A stretch of 64,000 nt of DNA from Gp6-AA40 sp963723495 (GTDB taxonomy: Bacteria > Acidobacteriota > Vicinamibacteria > Vicinamibacterales > UBA2999): the NCBI GenBank assembly GCA_963723495.1, contig CAVRQR010000015.1, positions 434,001-498,000 of the forward strand. The letters are read 5' to 3'. Position 1 is the first letter of the stretch, and every line of letters begins with the position of its first letter. The position numbers and the translations under genes are program-made. The notes beneath the pieces were generated by a model that made no database searches, was not told the origin of the DNA, and saw nothing but the letters and a program-made list of their open reading frames with translations. This document shows positions 35,350 to 50,099 of the stretch, piece after piece.

Positions 35350-36171
35350 ATGGATCCGATCGCATGGTGGCGGCCTGCAACGGCTACGGTGATCTGTCTC
35401 CTGACGATCGCGATGGCGATGCCGAGTGCTCACGCTCGGCAGACGCCGTCTGCCAAAGACCTTTCGGCCGTGATCGACATGCTGCGCAGTCCCGATCCCG
35501 TTGTGCGCACAGGGGTGGCGTGCTCGCGACAGGTCTTCAATCCGAGCGCAGCAGCCGCCATTCCCACGCTCATCGACATGCTCGACGATGACGAACCGGT
35601 CGCACCCGAAGTCTGCCGGGAGGACGGCCGCCCCTGGTGGGGCGACGATCGGAGGCCGATCACACCCGGACAGGAGGCCGCCCGTGCGCTCGTCCGCATT
35701 GGCATCGCATCGTTGGATCCTCTCGTGAAAGCGCTCACCGGCACGGGACCGACAGCACGTCGAAACGCGGCGTGGGCCCTGGGCGCACTTGACGATCAAC
35801 GCGCCGTTCCACCGTTGATTGCGTCGTTGAAGGACGCCGACATGGCCGTCCGCGAGCAGGCATCGTGGGCTCTCGGCGCCCTCGACGATGCGCGAGCCGT
35901 GCAGCCGCTGATTGGGGCCCTTCGCGACGCATCGCCTGCCGCACGTCGCCAGGCGGCCTGGGCGCTCGGGGCGATCGATGACGCCACCGCCGTGGACGCA
36001 CTCGTAGCGGCGCTGAAGGACAGCGACGCTCGTGTGCGCGAACAAGCCGCCTGGGCGCTCGGTGCAATCGGCGACGCACGCGCCAGCAGTGGCCTGAGCA
36101 CCGCGCTCGGAGACAGCGAAGCCCGCGTGCGCCGTCAGGCCGCATGGGCGATCGGAGCCATCGCGCACTGA
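35350..36171 (+). CDS. Exported HEAT-repeat protein B
   Basis: GGAGG lies 7 bases before the ATG at 35350, and the product begins with its own signal peptide (TATVICLLTIAMAMPSAHAR), so this is best read as a separate gene even though the frame is continuous with protein A. About six HEAT repeats follow. The last five are regular (ARRNAAWALGALDDQRA, VREQASWALGALDDARA, ARRQAAWALGAIDDATA, VREQAAWALGAIGDARA, VRRQAAWAIGAIAH). The sequences resemble the M56 HEAT array, pointing to duplication within the locus. Confidence 0.78.
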   Translation: MDPIAWWRPATATVICLLTIAMAMPSAHARQTPSAKDLSAVIDMLRSPDPVVRTGVACSRQVFNPSAAAAIPTLIDMLDDDEPVAPEVCREDGRPWWGDDRRPITPGQEAARALVRIGIASLDPLVKALTGTGPTARRNAAWALGALDDQRAVPPLIASLKDADMAVREQASWALGALDDARAVQPLIGALRDASPAARRQAAWALGAIDDATAVDALVAALKDSDARVREQAAWALGAIGDARASSGLSTALGDSEARVRRQAAWAIGAIAH

Positions 36172-36191
36172 CACGCTTGCGAGGTGATCGC

Positions 36192-38630
36192 ATGAACAGC
36201 CACCTGACTCGAGATCTCCGCGTCGCGGCGCGGTCCTTTCTGCGAACGCCACGGTTCACGATTCCGGCGCTCCTGGCACTCGCACTCGGGATCGGCGCCA
36301 CCTCTGCGATCTTCAGCGTCGTGCGCGGGGTGATGCTGAAGCCCCTCCCCTACGCCAATCCTGACCGCATCGTCGTGGTGTGGGAGAACAACCTGGCGCG
36401 AAACCGCCCGCGCAACGTGATCGCGCCATCCAACTTCGTCGCGTGGTCCGAGCGCAACAACTCGTTCACACATCTCGGCGATGGCGGGCCCAGTCAGACT
36501 GAACTTCCTGCTCGGCGGCCAGCCCGAAGAGGTCGTCGGGAGGCTGGCATCCTCCGAGCTCTTTCCCGCCCTGGGCGTGACACCTGCCCTCGGGCGTGCC
36601 TACGGCCCAGCAGAGGACCTGCAGGACAACGACCGCGTCATCATCGTCAGTCACGAGTTCTGGCGCACCCGTCTTGGCGGGCGCAGCGACGTCATCGGTA
36701 CGACCATCACCACGAACGGCGTACCGCGAACGCTGGTCGGCGTCATGCCGCAGGGCTTCACGTTGCTGGGAGAGAAGACCGACTTTCTGATTCCGTACGG
36801 CTGGACGCTGCAAGGCCTTCGCGAGGCGCCTGGGCGGGGAGGATCGTTCGGAGCTGGCGCGGCTCCGAGACGGTGTCTCGTTCGCGCAGGCAGAGAGCGA
36901 CATGAAGGCAGTCGCGGCGCAACGCGAGAAGGAAGCTCCTCGGCTCAACACCGGCTGGTCGATCACACTGGTGCCCGTGCACGAGCAGATGGTCGATCAG
37001 ATCCGGCCGGCCCTTCAGGTGCTGGCCGGGGCAGTCCTCTTCGTGTGGCTGGTCGCCTGCGTCAATGTCGCAAACCTGCTTCTGGCGCGCGGCTGCCGTT
37101 CGCGCAGCGCGAGTTCGGACTTCGCACTGCGCTCGGCGCAGGACGCGCTCGCATCGTGTCGCAGATGCTCGCCGAGAGTCTGCTGCTCGGCGCCGCCGGC
37201 GGCGTCGCCGGGCTCACGCTGGCTTTCCTATTTCATCGAGGGCTGCTCGCGCTCGTTGCGGACAGATTGCCCGTTCCCAGACTGGAGCAAGTGAGCCTCG
37301 ATCCGACGGTCGTCCTTCTCACGCTCGGGCTGTCGCTGCTCACCGGCCTGGTGTTCGGGATCGCTCCCGCAATCGTGTCGTCACACCGGTTGAACGACAC
37401 GGTGAGAGGAGGAGGCCGCAGCGGTAGCGGCCCCGGAGCGCGGCGAGTGCTTGGCACGCTGGTCGCTGCCGAAGTCGCGTTGTCCCTCGTGCTTCTTACC
37501 GGTGCCGCGCTCCTGGTGCAAAGCTTCGTTCGGCTGAGCAACATCAGTCCGGGGTTTCGAGCCGACGGTCTCCTGACGGCGCGCGTCCAGGTTCCGCCGG
37601 TCCGCTACGACATGCCCGAGCGATCGTCGGGCTTCTATACCGACGTCGTGGCCCGCATCGCCGCACTGCCCGGCGTGCAAAGCGCCGCGGCCGTCACATT
37701 CCTGCCGCTGGCCGGCGGCGGCATCGGGACGAGCTTTTACCGCGCCGACCGACCGGCTCCCGCAGCCCGGACAGGCGCCTACGACGGACGTGCGGCCTGT
37801 GACGCCGGGGTTCTTCCGGACGATGGGCATTCCACACGTGATGGGTCGTGATTTCACATTGGCCGATCGCGGCGATTCGCCGCCGGTCGCCATCGTCAAC
37901 GAGACACTGGTCCGGCACGTCACCTGGCCGGAGAGAACCCGACTCGGCAAGCGTCTTCGTGTCACATCGGGCCGAATCGATCGCGGCTTGCTACGAAGTC
38001 GTCGGCGTCGTCGGAGACATCAAGCTCGCATCGCTCGACGGCGAAGTGCGGCCGACGGTCTATATCCCGCATACACAGCTCGCGATTGGCTTCATGACAC
38101 TCGTGGCTCGCACCGGGATGAATCCCGTTGCTGCTCGTGCCGAGCGTGGGCGCCGCCGTTCACGCGATGGATCCGGAGCTTCCGCTGGCCGACGTTCGAA
38201 CGATGGACGACGTCGTGGATGCGACGCTCGCGCGTCCGCGCATCGTGACCGTGTTGCTCACGGCTCTTCGCAATCATGGCGCTGGCTCTCGCGGCGGTTG
38301 GCGTCTACGGCGTGATGGCGTATTCGGTCGCGCAACGTACGCAGGAGATCGGCGTGAGAATGGCACTTGGTGCGACAGCCGACTCGGTGTTCGGTCTCGT
38401 AATCGGTGAGGCGCTTGCGACTGGTCGGTATCGGCGTCGCGGCCGGTCTGGTCTTTGCCGCCGGGCTGACGCGCCTGCTGGCGACGCTTCTGTACGAGAC
38501 CGAGCCGCTGGATCCGTCTGACCTTCATCGTGACAGCGATTGTTGCTCACGATCGTCGCGACACTCGCGTCCTACATTCCGGCACGTCGAGGAACGAGAA
38601 TCGCGCCTGTTCAGGCGTTGCGGCGACTAA
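36192..38630 (+). CDS. MacB/FtsX-type ABC permease (about nine frameshifts)
   Basis: It starts MNSHLTRDLRVAARSFLRTP, then a membrane helix (ALLALALGIGATSAIFSVVR) and the MacB periplasmic core (SSELFPALGVTPALGRAYGP, TTITTNGVPRTLVGVMPQGF). The first FtsX domain follows (AVLFVWLVACVNVANLLLAR, FGLRTALGAGRARIVSQMLA), then a second core and a last FtsX domain (LAAVGVYGVMAYSVAQRTQE). This is the ~800-residue duplicated permease plan common in Acidobacteriota, usually without an adjacent ATPase, as here. Frames change near 36480, 36850, 37095, 37745, 37965, 38125, 38265, 38415 and 38520. It is either badly read or a young pseudogene. Confidence 0.75.
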
Positions 38631-38671
38631 AGCGAGGCTTGGAACCGTCGAGCGCTGGCGACCATGCGCTT

Positions 38672-38993
38672 CTACGCCACGACGCGGTAGCTGCGATCGA
38701 CGAGATCGGCCACGGCTTTCCAGTCGATCGCTCCTTCAGCCCGCAGGCTGACCCACTGCCCGCGACCGTAGGGCGTCACGAAGAATTGGCGGCGCGTCAG
38801 CAGCCGCTCGACATCGCGCTGGCGCGAGACGAAAGGCAATCGACGGGCGTCCCTTCACCTGCTCAAAGGCCACGAACGTCTTCTTCCCCGCCTTGAAGTT
38901 CGGATGTCCCCACGACGCGGTCTCGCTCGTCTCCGGGTACGCAAGGCACAGTCCTCGTAACTTCTCGATCGTCGCCGACGCGTTCTTCGGCAC
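38672..38993 (-). CDS. MmcQ/YjbR-family protein (one frameshift)
   Basis: GTG at 38993 begins PKNASATIEKLRGLCLAYPE and continues TSETASWGHPNFKAGKKTFV. The second part, read in the next frame after about 38825, is RRQFFVTPYGRGQWVSLRAE and AVADLVDRSYRVVA, ending at 38672. This is the compact MmcQ/YjbR fold, described as DNA-binding-like (CyaY-type) without a firm role. It lies 1 bp after the cyclase stop. Confidence 0.82.
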
Positions 38994-38994
38994 G

Positions 38995-39992
38995 TCAGAA
39001 GGTCGCGATCGGATTGAGCGGCGACCCAGTGCCACCAGGAATCGGCAGCGGCGCCGCGGTCAGCAGGAACTCCCAGCGCTTGCGCGATGCCGCTGCCTCG
39101 GCCAGCGCCTCGAGATCGCAGTTATCGAACAGGTGGACGCCGAGATAGACGAGCGCGAAGTCGTGCACCGCGCCGCGTGGTGCGCCCGCGTAACCCGGGC
39201 GATACGTATTGAGGGTGATCGCTGCCAAGCAGGGCGATGTCGCGAGCCTTGAGCCAGGGGATCACCGAGGGATGAAGTCCCGCCGATTGCCCACCTTCGG
39301 CCCTGCCCCTCAGCCACGGACCCACCGCTTTCCGTCGGCGCCCATACACCGGTCCTCACGAAGAGGGCGTCTCCAGCCGAGACCTTCACGCCGGACTGCT
39401 TCTCCCACGCCTCCAGATCCTCGACATAGATCGGCGTTCCCGGTTCCAGATACGGCACGCCCTTCAATCGCGGGATGTCGATGAGAACTCCGCGCGTGAA
39501 CACGCCGTTCTTCACGTTGTGAATCGAGTTCTTCGAGTGCCGTTCCTTGACGACGGTCTCTGCGTCAGGCTTGTATCCGTTGTAGAAGACGCCCTGTTCG
39601 TTGATGTGGGCGAGCGAGTCGAGGTGAGTATGAGAGATGCCGTGGTAGTTGATGGCGATCCGGTCCGAGGCGATGCCCTGCATCGTCACCTCATACGGGG
39701 TCGGATTGTCGACTGCCTTTACGGTGTCCGCATCCGCTGCCAGTGAAACCGAGATGCCTTCCTTGACAAGTGAGGCAGCCTGACGACGCTTGGCCGGGGT
39801 GATCAGATTCAGCGCGCCGATCTGATCTTCCTTGCCCCACCGGCCCCAGTTCGACAGCTCGGTCTTCCAGCGCTGGTATTGCTCGGCGCTGACCGCGTGC
39901 TTTTCGCCGCTCTGTGCACGTATCAGCCCGGCCATCGACACCACCATCACCATCATCGATAGGCCGATCAGGATCCGTCGGTGCGCGTTCAT
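38995..39992 (-). CDS. Exported cyclase-family hydrolase (frameshifted)
   Basis: An N-terminal signal peptide (LIGLSMMVMVVSMAGLIRAQ) precedes a kynurenine-formamidase/cyclase-like domain. It shows WGKEDQIGALNLITPAKRR, the metal-site motif HTHLDSLAH, and, in other frames after about 39330 and 39225, VIPWLKARDIALLGSDHPQY and DFALVYLGVHLFDNCDLEAL. The family cleaves amides or lactones using a metal. Export suggests an extracellular substrate. The neighbour at 40027 is also an amino-acid-type enzyme, but a shared pathway is not shown. Confidence 0.82.
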
Positions 39993-40026
39993 GAGAGCTC
40001 CTCCATCACGGGAGTCTGGTCTGGTT

Positions 40027-41133
40027 TCAGCGTTCAGGCGTCGCGAGTGTTCTCACCGCCCGGTGTTCAGGATACCCGCGTCCGGCAATCGGCCAGATGT
40101 CAATCACCCGGTCGTCTGCGACGACGTAGAAGATGTCGTGAAGATTGATCGTCGGATCCGTGTGCGACGGCAACAACTCGACGCGGTCGCCGATCTCGAC
40201 TCGCGAGTCCGACGGCAATGCGATCGTCGCATGCTCGTCGTTGAGCGCCGTCACCGTCGCACCCGGTATTCCGCGCACCGACGGGTAGCCGTGATCCTTG
40301 GTCGTCGATTTGTGCCCGCAATCGGCGACGCAGCGCTCGCGTGTGGGTCGGCTCACGACCGTTCCCAACAGCCAGAACGCAGGCTCGAACGGAACACCAA
40401 CGCCGGCATAGTCGGTGTCCATCAGGGCATAGGAGCCGGCCTGAATCTCGGTGATGCCTTCGATCCGCCCACTGATGTCGTAAGTCCCCGTGCCGCCAGC
40501 GGACACGACCTCGCATGGCAGGCCCGCATCGCGAATGTGCTTTGCCGTGGCGACGAGGCCCTGCATCGACTGTCGCGTCCGGGATTCCCTCTCTGCGCGG
40601 TCGCGAATCGGCTGCAGGTGACCCTCGTACCCCATGACGCCCCTCAGCGTGATCCCCTTCGACTGAGCGGCCTGCCGCGCAAGCGTCAACGCCGCCTCGC
40701 CGGGTTCGACGCCACAACGACCCTGGCCGACATTGAGATCGACGAGAACACCCATCTTCACATCGGCCTCGCTCGCGGCCCGCGACAATGCCTCGAGTCC
40801 CTCGAGTGAATCGACCGCAGCGGTGATTCGAACCCGCCGCGCCAGCGCCGCTGCGCGCGCACACTTATCCGCTGTGACCACCTCGTTCGCAAGCAGGAGA
40901 TCATCGCAGAACGCGGCGACGATCTCGGCTTCGCCGACGGTCGCACAGGTCAGGCCCGTGCACGAGCCGGCGGCAAGCTGCCGCCGGGCGATTTCCGGCG
41001 TCTTGTGCGCCTTGAAATGAGGGCGGAGCTTGCACGACCCTGCGGCAAAGAACTCTGCCATCCGCGCGATGTTTCGATCGAGCGCAGCGACATCGAGCAC
41101 CAATGCCGGGGTTGAAATATCGCTGATGGTCAT
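40027..41133 (-). CDS. D-threonine aldolase / D-serine dehydratase-like PLP enzyme
   Basis: The 368-residue protein has the alanine-racemase-type barrel with the PLP lysine in LRPHFKAHKTPEIARRQL, the phosphate-binding EVVSAGGTGTYD and a C-terminal metal-binding domain (LLPSHTDPTINLHDIFYVV). Fold-type III aldolases of this group split D-3-hydroxyamino acids or dehydrate D-serine. The start ATG at 41133 is supported by MTISDISTPALVLD. It is one of the few intact genes in this accessory stretch and lies 34 bp upstream of the exported cyclase-family gene. Confidence 0.9.
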   Translation of the reverse strand: MTISDISTPALVLDVAALDRNIARMAEFFAAGSCKLRPHFKAHKTPEIARRQLAAGSCTGLTCATVGEAEIVAAFCDDLLLANEVVTADKCARAAALARRVRITAAVDSLEGLEALSRAASEADVKMGVLVDLNVGQGRCGVEPGEAALTLARQAAQSKGITLRGVMGYEGHLQPIRDRAERESRTRQSMQGLVATAKHIRDAGLPCEVVSAGGTGTYDISGRIEGITEIQAGSYALMDTDYAGVGVPFEPAFWLLGTVVSRPTRERCVADCGHKSTTKDHGYPSVRGIPGATVTALNDEHATIALPSDSRVEIGDRVELLPSHTDPTINLHDIFYVVADDRVIDIWPIAGRGYPEHRAVRTLATPER

Positions 41134-41159
41134 GAAGTGTCGTTCCGCGTTCCGGCTTC

Positions 41160-41205
41160 CACCGTTCCTGGATGGTGTTCAGGGTTCAGGTTGGAGGTTC
41201 CTGAT
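41160..41205. repeat. Single-arm word repeat (GGTTC)
   Basis: GGTGTTCAGGGTTCAGGTTGG followed by GAGGTTCC lies between the NtrX-like gene and the aldolase. It is the same word type as the array at 10009. Confidence 0.55.
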
Positions 41206-41207
41206 GT

Positions 41208-42594
<1,387 letters not shown>

Positions 42595-42600
42595 ATCTCC

Positions 42601-42657
42601 AATGACACCGGGTGTGATTCTCCCGCGTATACACGCAAAGGACGACACCCGATGGTG

Positions 42658-42658
<1 letters not shown>
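42601..42658. promoter_or_regulatory. Two ACACC/GGTGT palindromes between kinase and regulator genes
   Basis: A near-perfect 19-bp palindrome (42601-42619, ACACCGGGTGT core) and a second (42645-42658, ACACC-N4-GGTGT) have centres about 42 bp apart, roughly four helical turns. They could bind the NtrX-like dimer for autoregulation. Confidence 0.4.
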
Positions 42659-44949
<2,291 letters not shown>

Positions 44950-44954
44950 GGACC

Positions 44955-44988
44955 TGGCTAAAGCCTACCGCCTACTGCCTGCTGTCTA

Positions 44989-44996
<8 letters not shown>
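44955..44996. repeat. Single-arm word repeat (CCTACTG)
   Basis: GCCTACCGCCTACTGCC, then TGCTGTCTACTACTCC, lies between the NtrY-like gene and nrdR. It is a degenerate tandem of 6-7-base words, another version of the intergenic word repeats. Confidence 0.55.
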
Positions 44997-45447
<451 letters not shown>

Positions 45448-46535
45448 TAGCGGCGGGTCCTTCCTTGGCGCGTGCGGAACTGGCCAGATCCTCGAGCCGG
45501 CCGAGACTCAGGCCGTCTTGAGCCATGAACAAGATGCCCCCGAGAACCGGAGGGATGAACGAAATCGCGTGAGTCACGATGGCGGCAGCGACCGCACGAT
45601 CGTTCGACGCGCCGAAGAACGTCGTCACGCCGAGCCGATAGGCCTCATGAAAGCTGCCAACACCTCCCGGAGTCGGAACGGCAACACCAATCACCAGCAT
45701 CGACTGAAGCAGAAAGGCTCCGGGAAACGGCATCGCGATGCCGAAGGCAATCGTGACCGCCCAGGCCTGGGTTGCAATTGCGATCCACAGCACGAACGAC
45801 CAGACGAGCGCCATCAGTAGCTGGCGCGCATCGCGTGTGGCGGCGAAGCCGCTGCTGAATGCGCTCGCCAGGCCGCCTACGCGATGCGAGAGCTTCCCCG
45901 GCAACACCCGGGTCAACCCTGCGGCCAGCCCACCGATTCGTTCGGGATGCGTGGCGAGCACCCACATGATGACCAGCAGTGTGGCGGCACCCGCCGCCGC
46001 GACCGTCGCTGAAACTTTGATGGAATTGAGCAGCCGAGGCGAAACGTCCGATCCCCCGGAAAAGCCCCACACATACAGCGCCAGAAGAACCAACACCGCG
46101 ACGAGATCCAGCACCCGCTCCATGACGACGGTCGCAAAGACCGATGACACTGAGAGTCGTTCCTGACGAGCGAGCAGATACGGCCGAATGACATCACCGA
46201 CGCGCACGGGCAGAAGACCAAGAGCTCCGAATCCGATGACCGTTGACCTGAACACCGTTCGAAACCGCGTGGCACCGAGCGGGCTGAGGAGGTAGCGCCA
46301 CCGAATCGTGCGAACGACGAACGTCAGGCAAACCGTCAGAAATGACAGGAGAAGGAGCTCGGCGCGAACCTGTTGCACCTGATACCAGACGTCGGTCAAA
46401 TTGGTGCCGCGGAGGAACCACGCCAGCAGCGCGAGCGCCAGCAGGGAGACGATGGCTGTTCGTAGATGCATCTGATGAGTGAGCCCACAATATATCAGGC
46501 TCCTCGCGCACAACGACCGGTGCTGTTGCGTACGG

Positions 46536-46564
46536 TTGCCACTATTCTGTCGGCCCGGTAAGAT
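46536..46564 (+). promoter_or_regulatory. Sigma-70-type promoter of purC
   Basis: TTGCCA, 17 bases, TAAGAT. The predicted start near 46571 leaves a leader of about 29 bases with GAGG ahead of the GTG at 46600, which supports that start. Confidence 0.65.
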
Positions 46565-46599
46565 CTCGCCTTTCCCACACTTCTCGACGAGGCGCAACG

Positions 46600-47745
46600 G
46601 TGTACCGGGCGGCGTCGAGAGCCAGGGCGACCACGTTGCCACTCGCTGCTCCCCTGATCGAAACGCGTTTGAATGGCCTGATCCCTCAGCGGCAGGGCAA
46701 GGTGCGCGATATCTTCGACTGCGGCGAGACCCTCGTCATGGTGGCGACCGACCGCATCTCTGCGTTCGACTACGTCCTGGGTTCAGGTATCCCTGACAAG
46801 GGCAAGGTGCTCACGCAACTCTCGTCGTTCTGGTTCGAGCGCACCACCGGCATCGTGGGAAATCACTTCCTCTCAATGGATGTGCGCGAATACCCGGGGC
46901 AGCTGCGGCAACATGGCGACGTCCTCACTGGCCGGTCGATGCTCGTACGCAAGACCGCACCAGTACCCATTGAGTGTGTCGGGCGCGGCTATTTATCCGG
47001 CTCGGGGTGGAAGGAGTATCAGGCCAAGGGCTCGGTGTGCGGCGTGGCGTTGCCAAGTGGGCTGCGGGAATCCGATCGCCTGCCGACTCCGATCTTTACG
47101 CCGGCGACCAAGGCCGACAGCGGACATGACATCAACATCAGCGAGGACGACGCCGGTCGAATCGTCGGCCACGATCTGATGCGCCGTCTTCGCGATCTCA
47201 CGCTGGCCCTGTACGACCACGGCGCCAGGCACGCCGAAGCGCACGGCATTATCCTCGCCGACACCAAGTTCGAATTTGGCCTGACGGGAGACAGGTCGAT
47301 TCTGTTGATCGACGAGGTGATGACGCCCGACTCGTCGCGGTACTGGCCGAAGGATCAGTATGCACCCGGCCGGTCGCAACCGAGTTTCGACAAGCAATAC
47401 GTGCGCGATTACCTCGAGCAGATTCACTGGAACAAGCAGCCGCCGGTGCCCTCTCTTCCCGAAGATGTGGTCATCGGCACGCGGGAAAAGTACATCGAGG
47501 CCTTTCTCCGGCTGACAGGAGAAGGAGTCTCTTTGAAAGAGCAACTCGAACGTCTGATCGACGAGATGGTCACGCGGGGGGTATGTTTCGAGGACGCCCG
47601 GCGGGAGTTCGAGAAGAAGTTCATCGCCACTGTGCTCAACAAGTCGGACGGGAACCTCTGTCGGGCAGCCGATGTCCTGGGCATCCACCGCAACACGCTG
47701 AGCCGAAAAATCGCTGAATACCGCCTCCGCCGTCACGCGTCTTGA
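46600..47745 (+). CDS. purC: SAICAR synthetase with C-terminal Fis-type HTH
   Basis: Residues 1 to about 310 are SAICAR synthetase of the purine pathway: RQGKVRDIFDCGETLVMVAT, RISAFDYVLGSGIPDKGKVL, VECVGRGYLSGSGWKEY-like ECVGRGYLSGSGWKEYQAKG, and LIDEVMTPDSSRYWPKDQY. From residue 312 the same frame continues as SLKEQLERLIDEMVTRGVCF and a Fis-family helix-turn-helix (NLCRAADVLGIHRNTLSRKI). I recall a stand-alone Fis protein of this kind in relatives. GGAGAAGGAG lies 5 bases before an in-frame TTG at 47534, so the tail may also be made separately, or a stop was lost to an indel. The GTG start at 46600 has a promoter and GAGG upstream. Confidence 0.9.
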   Translation: MYRAASRARATTLPLAAPLIETRLNGLIPQRQGKVRDIFDCGETLVMVATDRISAFDYVLGSGIPDKGKVLTQLSSFWFERTTGIVGNHFLSMDVREYPGQLRQHGDVLTGRSMLVRKTAPVPIECVGRGYLSGSGWKEYQAKGSVCGVALPSGLRESDRLPTPIFTPATKADSGHDINISEDDAGRIVGHDLMRRLRDLTLALYDHGARHAEAHGIILADTKFEFGLTGDRSILLIDEVMTPDSSRYWPKDQYAPGRSQPSFDKQYVRDYLEQIHWNKQPPVPSLPEDVVIGTREKYIEAFLRLTGEGVSLKEQLERLIDEMVTRGVCFEDARREFEKKFIATVLNKSDGNLCRAADVLGIHRNTLSRKIAEYRLRRHAS

Positions 47746-47771
47746 CAGCGTTTTTCCGGCTCGATTACAAT
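47742..47771 (+). promoter_or_regulatory. Promoter of groESL
   Basis: TTGACA (47742-47747), 18 bases, TACAAT (47766-47771). The purC-Fis stop codon lies inside the -35 box. The CIRCE-like dyad starts at the last base of the -10. Confidence 0.75.
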
Positions 47772-47797
47772 TGGCAGTCGCACGGGCTGAGTGCTAG
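47771..47797. promoter_or_regulatory. CIRCE-like HrcA operator
   Basis: TTGGCAGTC, nine bases, GAGTGCTAG, against the consensus TTAGCACTC-N9-GAGTGCTAA. Placed at the transcription start of groESL, as expected for heat-shock repression by HrcA. Confidence 0.8.
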
Positions 47798-47913
47798 CGC
47801 ACAGGGGAAATGAGTGCCAGGGTCGCTGAGCCAGTGCCTGTGAAATCAAGAAGTTAGCCTCATTGGGGCGCCCTGCCTCGAGGCATCTACCAGACAGCTG
47901 GAGTCGACGAAAT

Positions 47914-48207
47914 ATGAAGGTGAGACCGCTACACGACCGCATCATCGTTCAGCGCATCGAGGAGGGTGAACAGAAGATCGGCGGCATCATCATCCCCGAC
48001 AGCGCCAAAGAAAAGCCGCAGCAGGGGAAGGTGTTCGCCGTGGGGGCCGGCAAGGTCAAGGACGACGGCACCCGTCAGCCGCTCGACGTCAAGGACGGAG
48101 ACACCATCCTCTTCGGAAAGTATTCCGGACAGGAGATCAAGATCGACGGTGAGGATTACCTCATCATGCGTGAGGACGAGGTCCTCGCAGTTCTCGCGTC
48201 GAAGTAG
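47914..48207 (+). CDS. groES: Co-chaperonin GroES
   Basis: The 97-residue lid protein of the GroEL cage shows MKVRPLHDRIIVQRIEE, the mobile loop EQKIGGIIIPDSAKEKPQQG and ILFGKYSGQEIKIDGEDYLI. The ATG at 47914 is the family start; an upstream start at 47863 reads leader sequence. The leader from the promoter is about 135 bases. groEL follows after 69 bp that hold two hairpins. Confidence 0.97.
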   Translation: MKVRPLHDRIIVQRIEEGEQKIGGIIIPDSAKEKPQQGKVFAVGAGKVKDDGTRQPLDVKDGDTILFGKYSGQEIKIDGEDYLIMREDEVLAVLASK

Positions 48208-48208
48208 C

Positions 48209-48236
48209 GCGGGGCTCGCCCCCGCCGGATTTTTTT
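48209..48236 (+). terminator. Terminator-like hairpin between groES and groEL
   Basis: GCGGGG and CCCCGC form a 6-bp stem with a 5-base loop, followed 4 bases later by seven T residues (48230-48236). It may end part of the transcripts after groES and set the GroES:GroEL ratio. Confidence 0.6.
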
Positions 48237-48237
48237 C

Positions 48238-48259
48238 TGCGCGAGGAGACTCCCGCGCA
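48238..48259 (+). promoter_or_regulatory. Second hairpin upstream of groEL
   Basis: TGCGCG pairs with CGCGCA, with a further GGAG/CTCC inside. It follows directly on the T-tract and could protect the 5' end of a processed groEL message. Confidence 0.45.
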
Positions 48260-48276
48260 CCGGATGGAGTGTAGGA

Positions 48277-49911
<1,635 letters not shown>

Positions 49912-49940
49912 GGTCAAGGGTCAAAGGGCAAAGGCGAGGT
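49912..49940. repeat. Short word repeat (AAGGTC/AAGGGC)
   Basis: GGTCAAGGGTCAAAGGGC, then AAAGGCGAGG, lies between the groEL stop and its terminator. It resembles 8087-8110. Confidence 0.5.
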
Positions 49941-49948
49941 AAGTGCCA

Positions 49949-49979
49949 GGGCGAGTCCCGATAGGGCTCGCCCCTTTTT
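49949..49979 (+). terminator. Rho-independent terminator of groESL
   Basis: GGGCGAG pairs with CTCGCCC over an 11-base loop, followed at once by CTTTTT. Confidence 0.85.
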
Positions 49980-50099
49980 CTTCTGGCCGTACTGGCACTG
50001 GCCCCATATTGTCCAGCTGTCCGACGGAGGTGTCGGATAACCGACCCCTGGTATAACGACCTCTCATTCTTTCAGAACACTTTCGAGCGATCTACCACC

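Noticed and set aside
47811..47820. A second GAGTGCCAG near the CIRCE-like site
   Set aside because: It is a direct, not inverted, copy of the half-site; only 47771-47797 has the N9-spaced dyad.
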